36,457 nt of DNA from Bacteroides sp. 43_108 (GCA_001915545.1 MNQS01000126.1:1-36457), one strand, 5' to 3'; shown: positions 23,598 through 33,012, counted from the first letter of the stretch. The notes: generated by a model from the sequence alone, not told the origin. A program made the numbers and translations.

Positions 23598-25736
23598 ATG
23601 TCTAAAAGAATGTTGTTTATGGATGAGAAACAGATTTATAAGAAAATAAAAGACCTGTCGGACAGGATTGTGTCCGGCTCTGCATTGTGTACCCGCGCCG
23701 ATTTGGCCTACGAATTGAAGGACCTTGGTTTCGACAAGGATTCAGCTGCTGTGGGCGAATGGGTATGGAAGGCCTACGCGTATTACGGCAGATATGAGAA
23801 CATACGCAAGGCGTTTGTAAACAATGAGAAGAAGAAATCGCTTGTCGACGAGTACAGCATCTATTCGTCGGTAGGCGAGGGCAATGCCGAAGAGGTGTCT
23901 TCCATTCTCGATGCCGACATCAGCGGCAGCGACCATGCGCTGGCACTTCTCAATACAGCTGTAAGCAAGTCTATGCAGGAAGTGTCGGTCAGCGGAGCTG
24001 GAGGCATCGTCGGCCATATCACAGGAACTAAGGCCGTGTCGGACATCAGAGCGACGGCATCTGCTGTCTTTCAGAACTATTCGGAGATGGTCAGTGCCTA
24101 CGAAGAAGCAAAGACGCAGGTGAAGAGCACTATTGCCGACTTCGTGGCTGTCAGGACTTATGTGAACGACATCTACCGTAAGTATTCGCTTGCTCTGGTT
24201 GACATTTTCGGCGACTCCGTCAAGGCAGTGTCTCCCGAACTGTTCGACTTCGACACTATTCAGTGGCTCGACGTGCAGGGCATGCTTCAGAATGTTCAGC
24301 TGGAGTATGAGCAGGTGATGGGCCGTTGCGGCGAACTCATAAGTGTCATATCCGAAAACTTCTCCAGTACAGTGAAGAATGCGGCCTATTCTTATCGTGC
24401 GGCTGGAAGCAAGCAGGCCGGACTTGTGCTTGCCGGTATGGGCATGATTATGCACTATCTTGATGCACACGAGCGTGCCTCCGAACTGAAGGGCCAGCTT
24501 CTGACTCTGAAGAACAATGTCCGTCACGACGCCACGCTCATCAAGGGCGACATGGGACGTCTGCTGCTGATATACAAAGGTATGAACGATTTCCACATTC
24601 CGCGTGCCGAGGCATTCTATCGTTACAGCCGTTCGGTCATCGAGAGCGACATCAACGAAATGATTGAGGCTGTATACAGCACTCCGGGACTGGAGGGCTT
24701 GAAAGAGGAGCGCGAAAGTCTGCTTGCCGAATATAGCGAAACTGAACGCGCCGTTGCCGACAGTCAGGCAAACATATCTTACTACACTTCGCATATTGCC
24801 GAGTGCGAGGCGCTCATCAAGAGCATGAGACGCCAGTACGAGGATGCCAAGCGTAGCAAGCCGTCTAAGCCGTTCTTCCTGATGAACATATTTACTTTCG
24901 GGGCTTCGTCGAAGAAATATAACCGCGAGATTGCCGAGTGGTATAAGCTTTGCCAGCCTGTCATTTCGCAGTATGAGGGATTGCAGGTCGACATTGACCT
25001 CGACAAGAAGGACCTCAGTGTCCATCGAAAGGCTTGTGATGAGGGCATGCACCGGATGGACGAGATAAAGGTTCGTCTGAAGGAGTCGGGACAGAAGATG
25101 AAGAAAGCCATAAGTGTGGATGCACAGTCAAAATTGAAGATTGTTGGTCATCTCGACACATTGATCAAATTGCTCCGCACTGCCCGAGAAATAGCTTCGA
25201 CTCGTTTGGACGAGAAACTGCTCCACACGGTCAGCATTCCGGATTACCGAAACGAACAGCTCCCGCAGGAGATTTCTGAAAACATCCATCTGCTGGCTCA
25301 GGTAGTGAGGGAAGGACTCGTGATGGAGCATCTCCAGCCTGCTGTAGGTGCAGAAGGGCAGGCCGACGGCAATGCTTCACGCAGAAATATTGATGAATAT
25401 GCCAATCGTTATGTTGACGCGCAGAACGCTGTGATGCAGAAAACAGTAGGACTTTTCGAGGCGTTGGCCGAACTGGAGAAGAAAAAAGCCGAGAGCCGTA
25501 TCATCGGCAGTAAGTACGATATGGAACTGAAGAAGCTGCAGAGCGAGTTCAGACGCGAGATGTCGAAGATTGACGAGAAGAGCGCCGTGCTGCGCGAGGT
25601 TCTTAAGAAGCTCAACACCAGCACTGATGCTTCGCAGCTCAGAGATGCGCTTGCGGCTTTGTCCGACAGGCAGGAGAATTTCACTGATAAGGATTGGAAT
25701 GACTTTTTCAACGGAAACAAAACAATAGAATTGTAA
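23598..25736 (+). CDS. Large helical / coiled-coil protein of unknown function
   Basis: A 712-residue, almost wholly alpha-helical protein without a signal peptide. Long charged helices with heptad patterns occupy about 363-415, 440-510 and 640-690. Two less polar stretches stand out: GLVLAGMGMIMHYL (275-288) and KPFFLMNIFTFG (424-435). The second interrupts a coiled coil as a membrane tongue does in helical pore-forming proteins, but similarity to a known toxin is not shown. Starts at residue 1, 5 or 8 are all possible. One base separates its stop from the DUF4112 gene, so the two are coupled, and an LHH nuclease gene follows. I do not recognise the family. Confidence 0.65.
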   Translation: MSKRMLFMDEKQIYKKIKDLSDRIVSGSALCTRADLAYELKDLGFDKDSAAVGEWVWKAYAYYGRYENIRKAFVNNEKKKSLVDEYSIYSSVGEGNAEEVSSILDADISGSDHALALLNTAVSKSMQEVSVSGAGGIVGHITGTKAVSDIRATASAVFQNYSEMVSAYEEAKTQVKSTIADFVAVRTYVNDIYRKYSLALVDIFGDSVKAVSPELFDFDTIQWLDVQGMLQNVQLEYEQVMGRCGELISVISENFSSTVKNAAYSYRAAGSKQAGLVLAGMGMIMHYLDAHERASELKGQLLTLKNNVRHDATLIKGDMGRLLLIYKGMNDFHIPRAEAFYRYSRSVIESDINEMIEAVYSTPGLEGLKEERESLLAEYSETERAVADSQANISYYTSHIAECEALIKSMRRQYEDAKRSKPSKPFFLMNIFTFGASSKKYNREIAEWYKLCQPVISQYEGLQVDIDLDKKDLSVHRKACDEGMHRMDEIKVRLKESGQKMKKAISVDAQSKLKIVGHLDTLIKLLRTAREIASTRLDEKLLHTVSIPDYRNEQLPQEISENIHLLAQVVREGLVMEHLQPAVGAEGQADGNASRRNIDEYANRYVDAQNAVMQKTVGLFEALAELEKKKAESRIIGSKYDMELKKLQSEFRREMSKIDEKSAVLREVLKKLNTSTDASQLRDALAALSDRQENFTDKDWNDFFNGNKTIEL

Positions 25737-25737
25737 A

Positions 25738-26349
25738 ATGGAAGATTTTCAGAGCGGACGTCGCCGTCAGGCACAAGAGGATCTGGGACTGACGTCGCAG
25801 GAAGAACAGATGGACATCGAGAGGTCCATCAGAAAGGAAGAACAGCGCAAGGCTGAAAAGGAGATGCGCCGTATGGAGATAGAGATGTCTTCGTCGTACA
25901 GAATGGTGCAGGGCATTGCCAAGTTTATGGACAAGTATCTGCTCGACCCTATAATCGGATTTTTCGTTCCGGGAATAGGCGACATACTTTCTTCGGTGCT
26001 TGTGTTGCCTTTCATTCATGTCAGCCTATTCAAGATTAAAAGTGTACCTCTGACTTTGGCCGTCATATACAATGTGCTGATTGATGTCCTCATTGGTCTT
26101 ATACCTTTTTATATCGGAGATATCATTGATGTGTTCAACAGAGCATATCTGAAGAATGCCCGTCTGATAACCGGATTTGTTGAGGACGACAAGGAAGTGA
26201 TCTCTGAAGTGAACCGCAAGGCAGCGTGGATGGGATTCATGATTCTGGTTCTCTGCGTGCTGATTTATTTCATGGTACTTCTGGTGATGAAGTTGATGGA
26301 TTGGCTCGGCGGTTTGTGGGATTCGATTGTGGCGTATTTCAATTTCTGA
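25738..26349 (+). CDS. DUF4112-type membrane protein
   Basis: A 203-residue membrane protein. A charged helical N-terminus (1-55, rich in EEQRKAEKEMRR-type repeats) precedes a hydrophobic core with the DUF4112-like signature DPIIGFFVPGIGDILSS (70-86) and membrane segments at about 80-100, 103-128 and 165-186. IGDIIDVFNRAYLKNARL (126-143) is the second conserved patch of that family. DUF4112 function is unknown. It begins 1 nt after the helical protein stop, suggesting the two act together at the inner membrane. Confidence 0.8.
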   Translation: MEDFQSGRRRQAQEDLGLTSQEEQMDIERSIRKEEQRKAEKEMRRMEIEMSSSYRMVQGIAKFMDKYLLDPIIGFFVPGIGDILSSVLVLPFIHVSLFKIKSVPLTLAVIYNVLIDVLIGLIPFYIGDIIDVFNRAYLKNARLITGFVEDDKEVISEVNRKAAWMGFMILVLCVLIYFMVLLVMKLMDWLGGLWDSIVAYFNF

Positions 26350-26415
26350 GTCGTGCACAAGTGTGTAGTGTGGCTATAGATAAATTATTGTTGTTTAGAA
26401 ATGGAATGAAGGAGT

Positions 26416-26880
26416 ATGGAAGATTTCAAATTGAAGGTGAAGCGTCTGACCGGTTGGTCGGACGAGATTGTCAATGCGATACGCAGCGAGGCCGAAGCGC
26501 GCATCTATATGGATGCCGGATTGAAGGACGTGGTGGTCAACGGCAGGCATGCGCTTGTTCAGCCGGACATAAATCCTGATTATCTGATGCCGGAATGGCT
26601 CATAAGAATCAACGGCGAGAACTGGCGCGGATGGAGCAACAGTGACCTGATGGGCGAGGGCTATCCGCCTCACGACCGTAATGGCGACCCTTATGAACTG
26701 CACCACATCGGACAGTTGGCCGATTCGCCTCTTGCGGAACTTACGTGGGGACAGCACCATGATAAGGGCAACTATGCTGTCCTTCACACGCTGGATGATT
26801 ATTCTGACATTGATCGAGGTGTTTTCGAACGCGAGAAGGCCTCGCACTGGATGGCACGCAGCAAGGCCGGATTCAAATAG
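26416..26880 (+). CDS. LHH-type HNH/Endo VII nuclease, stand-alone toxin domain
   Basis: A 154-residue protein that is essentially one polymorphic-toxin nuclease domain of the LHH clade of HNH/Endonuclease VII. The region LTGWSDEIVNAIRSEAEARI (11-30) and NGRHALVQPDI (42-52) match the usual N-terminal part of that toxin domain. The catalytic core is YELHHIGQ (93-100), then DSPLAELTWGQHH (103-115), then NYAVLH (119-124). Normally this domain is the C-terminus of a large secreted toxin; here there is no delivery module on the same chain. The start at 26416 is 67 nt after the DUF4112 stop. A DNase or RNase activity is expected. A matching immunity gene is not obvious. Confidence 0.8.
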   Translation: MEDFKLKVKRLTGWSDEIVNAIRSEAEARIYMDAGLKDVVVNGRHALVQPDINPDYLMPEWLIRINGENWRGWSNSDLMGEGYPPHDRNGDPYELHHIGQLADSPLAELTWGQHHDKGNYAVLHTLDDYSDIDRGVFEREKASHWMARSKAGFK

Positions 26881-26920
26881 AAGAAATGAGAATGTTTAAC
26901 CTCAGCATAATTATTATATC

Positions 26921-27559
26921 ATGAAGAAAACAGGTTTGTTGTTTGTCGGAGTCTTGTCGCTGACAGCTCTGACATCGTGTGGCGATGCCGAATTGGCTGA
27001 GAAGGCCGAAGGAACGTGGCAGACTACTTTGAACATGAAGAATGAAGAGGGAATGCCTTACGAGCAGACTCAAATATACAGTTTCACGAACGATAAGAAT
27101 TCGGGTAAGGATGGTGGCACCTTTGTTGAATATCTTACAAACGTGGCAAAGGAAGAAGAGGAGGGCATCGTGGTGAACTATACTGTCACCAGTACAATCA
27201 CCGGCAGTTGGGAAGTCTTGTTCGGCGATTTATGCATCACCTACAATCTTTCATCCTTGGATGTGAATGTCAATGAAGTGAATTATAAGCTCTCCGACGA
27301 TGTTTCTCCAGGTATGGCTCTCGACTATTGGTCTGCATCGATAGATGCCGCCATGGAAGGCTATGAACTGATAGACAGAAGCGAACTGAAGAAAGAAATC
27401 CGTAAGGAAGTATATAACAGCCTGTTGGATGAGTATGAGAAGTTTAATGCTGATAGAGAGGAGAACGGCTCTGTTTTTGCCGACTTGAAGATAGAGAACG
27501 GAATCATGTCTTTCATGACATCCGATGTGGGATGTATGGAGTTCAAGCGGGTTGAATGA
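26921..27559 (+). CDS. Lipoprotein of unknown function
   Basis: A 212-residue exported lipoprotein: signal GLLFVGVLSLTALTSC with lipobox LTSC and Cys20. The mature part starts with a lipocalin-like pattern (AEGTWQTTLNM, then beta strands with IYSFTND and GTFVEYLTNV), followed by a helix-rich segment and a short beta C-terminus. It begins 40 nt after the LHH nuclease stop on the same strand. It could be unrelated, or a periplasmic immunity protein for a toxin arriving from outside; there is no direct evidence. Confidence 0.65.
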   Translation: MKKTGLLFVGVLSLTALTSCGDAELAEKAEGTWQTTLNMKNEEGMPYEQTQIYSFTNDKNSGKDGGTFVEYLTNVAKEEEEGIVVNYTVTSTITGSWEVLFGDLCITYNLSSLDVNVNEVNYKLSDDVSPGMALDYWSASIDAAMEGYELIDRSELKKEIRKEVYNSLLDEYEKFNADREENGSVFADLKIENGIMSFMTSDVGCMEFKRVE

Positions 27560-27663
27560 TTATTATTTTCGACAGCCGAAAAGGTGAAGTCTCCTTGCTG
27601 AAAATATGTATTTGTTTGTCTGTCTGTGACAGCAGAGGTGAATAACTTAAAATATATAATCTT

Positions 27664-28140
27664 ATGAATGAAAAATTATTGAAGGCTATAGAAACATTTG
27701 CAGCTTCGCGTCAGGCCAAAAGCAAAAATGTCTATTTGCTCAACGACATTGACAGCAAATTGCTGGAGTTGCACAAAAAGCGTTATGCTGAAATCGGTAG
27801 TGATGAAAAACCGTTGCTGGCAGTAAACAAGAGCATTCCTGGAACGGTGGGTGGATATGGCTGGTCCGGATTGCTGATTACTGATAAGAATGTCTATTAC
27901 AGATGTATAAAAGATACATTCTGGGCAAGTCTGGTGGCTTCGTCAAACAAGGGAACCATTCCGTTGGAACAGGTCGTAAGTATAAGGATCGGAGCGCACG
28001 ACCATTGTTTCGGCACCGCATATATCGGGCATCAGCTGCTTATAAACAATAATAATGTGGGGTTATTGCGTATGGGTGGTTCAATGGAATATGACGATAA
28101 GGCTATTGACGAACTCAATCAGATATTCAGTAATATTTAA
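27664..28140 (+). CDS. Small cytosolic protein, possibly bPH-like
   Basis: A 158-residue protein without signal peptide or membrane segment. A helical N-terminus (1-60) precedes a beta-rich half: GWSGLLITDKNVYYRCIKD (about 66-84), then IPLEQVVSIRIGAHD, then NNNVGLLRM, and a final helix (DKAIDELNQIFSNI). The order of strands followed by one C-terminal helix resembles bacterial PH-like domains, but this is only a pattern match. It is followed after 7 nt by a small membrane protein gene. Confidence 0.6.
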   Translation: MNEKLLKAIETFAASRQAKSKNVYLLNDIDSKLLELHKKRYAEIGSDEKPLLAVNKSIPGTVGGYGWSGLLITDKNVYYRCIKDTFWASLVASSNKGTIPLEQVVSIRIGAHDHCFGTAYIGHQLLINNNNVGLLRMGGSMEYDDKAIDELNQIFSNI

Positions 28141-28147
28141 TGTGCTT

Positions 28148-28423
28148 ATGCTTCCATTTTCAACTAGATATAAAATTTATAAGAAGGCTGAAGATAGGGC
28201 ATCCACGATTACGAAAATACTCTCGTGGACAGAGATGTTGATTATTTGTGGCGTGGCTTATTTTTCAGTAAGAATGTATGTCCGCAACGGCATTTTGATA
28301 ATTGTTATCATGGTGGCCGCGTATGCATTGTCTAGTATTCTGGCCGGCGCATGCGATACCATTCTTCGTAAAAAGATTCTAAGAATGCTCTACAGTTATT
28401 TCAGAGATACTGAACGTTTTTGA
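28148..28423 (+). CDS. Small membrane protein of unknown function
   Basis: A 91-residue protein beginning MLPFSTRYKIYKKAEDR, with two probable transmembrane helices (about 27-42, LSWTEMLIICGVAYFSV, and 48-66, NGILIIVIMVAAYALSS) and basic ends. The frame stays open upstream to 28055, but that overlaps the preceding gene; the ATG at 28148, 7 nt after its stop, is preferred. Likely co-transcribed with the PH-like protein and possibly its membrane partner. Confidence 0.5.
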   Translation: MLPFSTRYKIYKKAEDRASTITKILSWTEMLIICGVAYFSVRMYVRNGILIIVIMVAAYALSSILAGACDTILRKKILRMLYSYFRDTERF

Positions 28424-28501
28424 TTGTTTGTAGTGCGTTTGTTTTCATAAATATGTGATAAGCATATTCCTTCTGGATTTACTACATTCCGTATAAAATT
28501 G

Positions 28502-28542
28502 GTCCGACTCGTAAAATCTAAATCAGATTTTGTGGGTCGGAC
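28502..28542 (+). terminator. Rho-independent terminator closing the accessory run
   Basis: GTCCGAC (28502-28508) pairs with GTCGGAC (28536-28542), with an inner helix AAAATCT/AGATTTT (28513-28519 with 28525-28531), followed by TTTTGTTTTAG. It ends transcripts from the small membrane protein gene. Confidence 0.85.
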
Positions 28543-28559
28543 TTTTGTTTTAGGTTATT

Positions 28560-28828
28560 GGATTTTTCTCCTGCTTTCAGATTAGAATATACCCCCAGTT
28601 GAAATACTTTTATTATTTTTGCAAATCCCTATGCCGATGATTGCATTCCATTTATGATGGATGGCAGTCGGAGGGCGGAAAAAGTATATATTTTGATTAA
28701 TGATAAAAACTGAAATGTTCAGTTACGGTGAACAAGCAAATGAGTGTACAAATATGTGTAATCTTTTTTTGTGGAAGTTGTTGTAATTTTAAACGTACAA
28801 ACTTAATTTTTAATCTTTGTAAAGAAGC
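28560..28828. other. Upstream region of the second regulator
   Basis: No gene seen. It contains a perfect -7-type box TATTTTTG (28614-28621) with no good -33 element, and a partial hairpin (about 28634-28676, CCGA with TCGG and CCAT with ATGG). A weaker box with a 3-nt spacer, TAATCTTTG, lies about 15 nt before the ATG at 28829. Which of these starts the regulator transcript is not clear. Confidence 0.3.
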
Positions 28829-30721
28829 ATGCAAGCATCGTATAAAAGGTTGTCATATATTATAAAAGTTATTATTGCACAGATAAATATATTTTTTGTG
28901 CTCCTTTTTCTTTGTGCGTGTGATAATAACGATATGAATGGTGAAATTTCTGTGGCTGACTCATTGGAAGAATTCAATCAACCTGTTGCTGTTAGATATA
29001 TAGATGGAGTCTTGGAAACAGATTCGAAAATATCCAATAAGGATAGGATGAAGTTGCTGTTGTTGAAGACAAAGGCTCTCAATAAACTTAATTGTCCTGT
29101 CGATTCGGATACTCTTGCTGAACTTGTTGACTATTTTGACCGCTACGGAGAAGCCAATGATAAAATGCTTGCCAATTATATTTTAGGATGTCGTTACATT
29201 GTTGATGGCAATTCATCTGAGGCTTTGCGCTTTTTGCGCATAGCGGCGGAAGCTGCAGATACTGCAGACGTTGCGTGTGATTATAAAACTCTTCATAAGA
29301 TTCATGTACATACTGCAATGCAATTGATGGGGCAAAATGCTCTGACTGATGCTATGGCGGAGAACATACTTGCTTTAAGATATGCATTAATGGCTAAGGA
29401 CACCTTTAATGCTATAATAACTATGGAGCAACGTGCCAACATTTATATGAATCAAGGACACGGTGATAAGGCCTTAGACATACGTTCAAAGCTTTATGAT
29501 TTATACATGAAGCATGGATATGAGCGTGAGGCTGCCATATCGTTATGGCCTCTTGCAGATATGCTGATAAAAAGTGGAAAGCTTGTTGATGCAAAGTGTT
29601 GTTTGGATGTTTTCGAAAAGAAAAGCGGACTGATTGACAATGATGGTAATATAGAGCCTGGATACGAGGCTTATTATATAGCCAAAGGACGATATTTGAC
29701 CAAACTTGAAAACCTTGATTCTGCCGAGTATTATTTCAAAAAATGTATTGGAGTTACAAAAAGCTATTTCAATTTAAATGACTGTTATGTCGGTCTCTCT
29801 GATATCTATAAACGAAAACATAATCCAGACTCTGTGATTAAGTATTCAGATATGGCACGCATGGTTACAGACTCAATGTATGCCAAGATGAACACAACCC
29901 ACATACAGCAAATGCGAGCCATGTATGATTATAATGAATATAAACTTTCTGCTGAAGTGTATAAAAGAAAGGTTGGCAATGCAATGTTGGTGGTAGTAAT
30001 AGTCGTATTCATCACTTCTTTGATTGTATTGGGGATACTTTGGTACATAAAAAGGAAAAAAATGGCACAACGAATGGTCGTACTGAAATATGAAAGTAAT
30101 ATTGCAGAACTGGAAAGGGCCAAGCAGGAGTTGTGTGATGTCAACGAAAGACAACAGGAAGAAATGAAGCAGATTATCGAGGAAAAAACGAATGAGATAA
30201 AAAGACAGAGTAAAACTAACGAAAATTACCTACATAATATACAAGAGTTAGAGCAGTCGAGGAAAGAACTCTATGACTTCAGCGAAAGGCAGAAAGATAA
30301 ATTCAATGCTTTGATAGATGAAAAAAATAATCAGATAGAACAGCTGAAGAATGAAATGTTGAAATATGAAGGGGTTTATGATGCCAAAAGTATTAAAAGT
30401 AGATATTCTGATGAACCTATCGTAAAACAGTTGAAATATCATGCAAGGAAAGATTTTATTCAGATGAATGCAGAAGAAGTGAAACAGCTGAAAACACTTT
30501 TTGCAGAAACCGAACCTTTTAATAAAATTGAAAGTTTGGTCAATTCTAACGAGTACCAAGTATGCATGTTGGTTAGAATAGGTCTTACTCCATCTGATAT
30601 ATGCATACTCACAGGATTGTCGCAATCAAATATATCCAATATACGTAAGAGACTTTTAACAAAATTGTCAGGACGCAACGGCTCTTCAAAAGATTTTGAT
30701 GCATATATAATGAATTTATAA
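28829..30721 (+). CDS. Lipoprotein-anchored TPR, transmembrane, HTH transcriptional regulator
   Basis: A 630-residue one-component regulator with the same layout as the one at 1892-3631. The N-terminal signal ends in the lipobox LCAC (Cys31). TPR-like helical repeats fill about 60-370 (KALDIRSKLYDLYMKHG, SAEYYFKKCIGV). A strong transmembrane helix is at 384-407, a cytoplasmic coiled coil at about 415-515, and a C-terminal helix-turn-helix at about 577-612 (LTPSDICILTGLSQSNISNI). The periplasmic part would sense a signal and the cytoplasmic HTH would act on DNA. It lies upstream of and co-directional with a barrel protein at 30916, its likely target. The protein is clearly diverged from the first regulator. 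Confidence 0.8.
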   Translation: MQASYKRLSYIIKVIIAQINIFFVLLFLCACDNNDMNGEISVADSLEEFNQPVAVRYIDGVLETDSKISNKDRMKLLLLKTKALNKLNCPVDSDTLAELVDYFDRYGEANDKMLANYILGCRYIVDGNSSEALRFLRIAAEAADTADVACDYKTLHKIHVHTAMQLMGQNALTDAMAENILALRYALMAKDTFNAIITMEQRANIYMNQGHGDKALDIRSKLYDLYMKHGYEREAAISLWPLADMLIKSGKLVDAKCCLDVFEKKSGLIDNDGNIEPGYEAYYIAKGRYLTKLENLDSAEYYFKKCIGVTKSYFNLNDCYVGLSDIYKRKHNPDSVIKYSDMARMVTDSMYAKMNTTHIQQMRAMYDYNEYKLSAEVYKRKVGNAMLVVVIVVFITSLIVLGILWYIKRKKMAQRMVVLKYESNIAELERAKQELCDVNERQQEEMKQIIEEKTNEIKRQSKTNENYLHNIQELEQSRKELYDFSERQKDKFNALIDEKNNQIEQLKNEMLKYEGVYDAKSIKSRYSDEPIVKQLKYHARKDFIQMNAEEVKQLKTLFAETEPFNKIESLVNSNEYQVCMLVRIGLTPSDICILTGLSQSNISNIRKRLLTKLSGRNGSSKDFDAYIMNL

Positions 30722-30789
30722 TGAGTTAATTATATCTTATTGTACAGGACTTGTGAAGTTTTGTGAAATATTTCCTTTATGAAAAATAC

Positions 30790-30818
30790 TTGTAATATTT
30801 ATAATGAATGTTACTTTG
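30790..30818 (+). promoter_or_regulatory. Probable promoter of the second barrel gene
   Basis: TTG (30790-30792) lies about 19 nt before TACTTTG (30812-30818), a -7-like box one base shorter than consensus. The leader to the ATG at 30916 would be about 95 nt. AAAGGAG (30909-30915) just before the ATG is a rare recognisable Shine-Dalgarno-like stretch, but is too close to be typical. Confidence 0.4.
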
Positions 30819-30915
30819 CCGTGTGAAGAATATGGCACCAATTATCAAACTCTTTATTTGTTTATTATGAAGAGCATTAGAGTAACATTATAAAGTCAAT
30901 TAAATTTCAAAGGAG

Positions 30916-32997
30916 ATGAATAAAACACGTATTACATTATATGCAGTATTGTCGTTCGGCTGCATTTTGGGTGCAGAGGCTCAAACGGACTCGATAATGA
31001 CGCACCAACTGGATGAAGTTAAGATAGAGATAGCAAGCAATTATGCCATTCCAGAAGGTGTGGCCTATGTACCGACAAAGGAGACAAAACAGCATGCGTT
31101 CAACATAAACGACCTTCTTGCCAGGATGATGGTGGCAGGTCTCAGGGTTGATCTGGCGGCCGACAAGGTCGTGACGACGTACGACAGTGAGGTGCACTTT
31201 TTCATAGACGGAGTTGAGGCCCAGGACTGGGAGGTGAAGGCCCTGCGTCCGAAAGACGTGATGCACGTGGAATACCTGAAATCTCCTTCAGATCCGAAGT
31301 ATAAGAACTACGATGCGGTTGTCAACCTCGTCATGCGCAAGTACAAATACGGAGGTTATGTTCTTGGCGAGGTGGGCCAGTCCTTCATCAACAACAGTGG
31401 CGATTACAGCCTGATAGGAAAGTTCAACACCGGCAAGTGGACTTTCACCGGCCTTGTCGATATGACCTATAGCAATGCCGACGATATAATCCACAACACG
31501 AACACGCAGTATATCTTCAGTCCTGACAACATTATCAACAAGTCGGCCGAGGAGAAGCTGAAGCAGCACCAGAATATCTTCACCACAGCGTGGAATGCCC
31601 GGTACAGTAGTGATAACCTTACAGCATCGGTATCGGCAGGATACAGGTACAACAATACTCCGGTGAATGACGGAAAAACGAAAATCACCTATAGCGGCAA
31701 CAACGCTCCCGACAACGGCACTGCGACAACGGAAGCATCGTCTAAGAGCATGCAGCCTTACGTCAAGGCATATTTCCAGCTGTCTAAACTTCCGCACAAC
31801 TCTATGCTGTACGGTGAGGCTTCATTCTCGTACAACCGCAACGAAGCCTCTACGCTGTACACATTCGATTCTCCGATATTCAATGCCACCAAGGAGAACG
31901 TGTATCTTCCGAACATATACATGTCCTATTCCTTCCCGCTGTTCAAGCAGAACTACATGTCTGTTTCAGCTGAATACAACTCTGAGATATACAACACCCG
32001 CTACATGGGAACTGACAACAGCCGTCAGAAGCTTATAAACAATTATGTTTACGCAAGGGCTAGTTACAACCATAAATTCTCAGACGAATGGTCGGCCGGA
32101 GCTCAGGTAGAGGTGCCGGTAAACTTCTACAAGGTGAACGACAACGCATTCGACACCAAGCCTTACGTCAACGGCTATCTCACAATGAACGGGCGCATCG
32201 GCAAAAAACATTCTTTCTATGCCTATGCCATGATACAGCAGATGGCCATTACGTCTACATTCTACAATTCGGTCGTACGTCAAGACGACGAGATAGAGGG
32301 CACCAAGGGAAATGCCTCTCTGAAGCCGCAGCGCTATGCAGGAGCACGCTTGTACTACTCATGGATGCCGATAAGCGGCTTCTCGCTCAATACCGATGTT
32401 TCGTGGGAGGAAATCATGCACGACATTGTGCCTTCATGGCATCCGGAGAACGGACTTATGGTCCAGGACATCGTGAACAGCGGCAACTACAACATCGTGT
32501 CGGCATCGCTCACCCCATCTCTGTCGCTGATGAAGGGCAAACTGAATATTCAGGCGCTTATGATATATTCCCGCGAAATGCACTCCGGCATCAGACATTT
32601 TGCCTTCAATACTTTCGGCTTATATCCGTACCTGAGCTACAACATCAACAAACACTTTTCTTTGTCGGCTGCATACAACAAATCTTTCGGCAAGGGTTTC
32701 ATGCGTGGCGGCAATGCCACAATATCTCAATTCAGCGACAGGCTGAAAGTAAGTCTTCAATACACGACCGGCAACCTTTATGCCATGCTGTCTGTAAATT
32801 CAGTACTTAGAAAGGATGGCTGGTTGAAGTCGTGGTTCGACAGCGACAATGTACACAGCTACGAATATCTGTCCCGTCCGTGGGACGGCAGATACGTCAC
32901 TCTGACTGTCCGTTACACCCTCGATTTCGGTCGCAAGACAGAACATAATAACGATGCAAGATTTGAAGGAACCGTAAAGACAAGTGTGCTTCAATAA
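30916..32997 (+). CDS. TonB-type outer-membrane beta-barrel protein
   Basis: A 693-residue outer-membrane protein. Signal peptide 1-22 (YAVLSFGCILGAEAQ) is followed by a TonB-box-like HQLDEVKIEIAS (30-41) and a plug-like domain (about 45-145, INDLLARMMVAGLRV, VHFFIDGVEA, LRPKDVMHVEYLKSPSDPKY). The rest is a barrel of alternating aromatic strands to TLTVRYTLDFG near the C-terminus, with a short polar tail. Like the protein at 4199-6361 it has no carboxypeptidase-like N-terminal domain and no SusD partner, and sits next to a TPR-TM-HTH regulator. Ligand unknown; surface uptake, sensing or adhesion are all possible. Confidence 0.75.
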   Translation: MNKTRITLYAVLSFGCILGAEAQTDSIMTHQLDEVKIEIASNYAIPEGVAYVPTKETKQHAFNINDLLARMMVAGLRVDLAADKVVTTYDSEVHFFIDGVEAQDWEVKALRPKDVMHVEYLKSPSDPKYKNYDAVVNLVMRKYKYGGYVLGEVGQSFINNSGDYSLIGKFNTGKWTFTGLVDMTYSNADDIIHNTNTQYIFSPDNIINKSAEEKLKQHQNIFTTAWNARYSSDNLTASVSAGYRYNNTPVNDGKTKITYSGNNAPDNGTATTEASSKSMQPYVKAYFQLSKLPHNSMLYGEASFSYNRNEASTLYTFDSPIFNATKENVYLPNIYMSYSFPLFKQNYMSVSAEYNSEIYNTRYMGTDNSRQKLINNYVYARASYNHKFSDEWSAGAQVEVPVNFYKVNDNAFDTKPYVNGYLTMNGRIGKKHSFYAYAMIQQMAITSTFYNSVVRQDDEIEGTKGNASLKPQRYAGARLYYSWMPISGFSLNTDVSWEEIMHDIVPSWHPENGLMVQDIVNSGNYNIVSASLTPSLSLMKGKLNIQALMIYSREMHSGIRHFAFNTFGLYPYLSYNINKHFSLSAAYNKSFGKGFMRGGNATISQFSDRLKVSLQYTTGNLYAMLSVNSVLRKDGWLKSWFDSDNVHSYEYLSRPWDGRYVTLTVRYTLDFGRKTEHNNDARFEGTVKTSVLQ

Positions 32998-33012
32998 AAA
33001 TTAGAAAACAAA

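Noticed and set aside
23742..25052. Long minus-strand open frame of 436 codons inside the helical protein gene
   Set aside because: It is antisense to a well-supported gene, has Leu/His/Arg-biased shadow composition and no promoter; the plus frame has coherent helical heptads.
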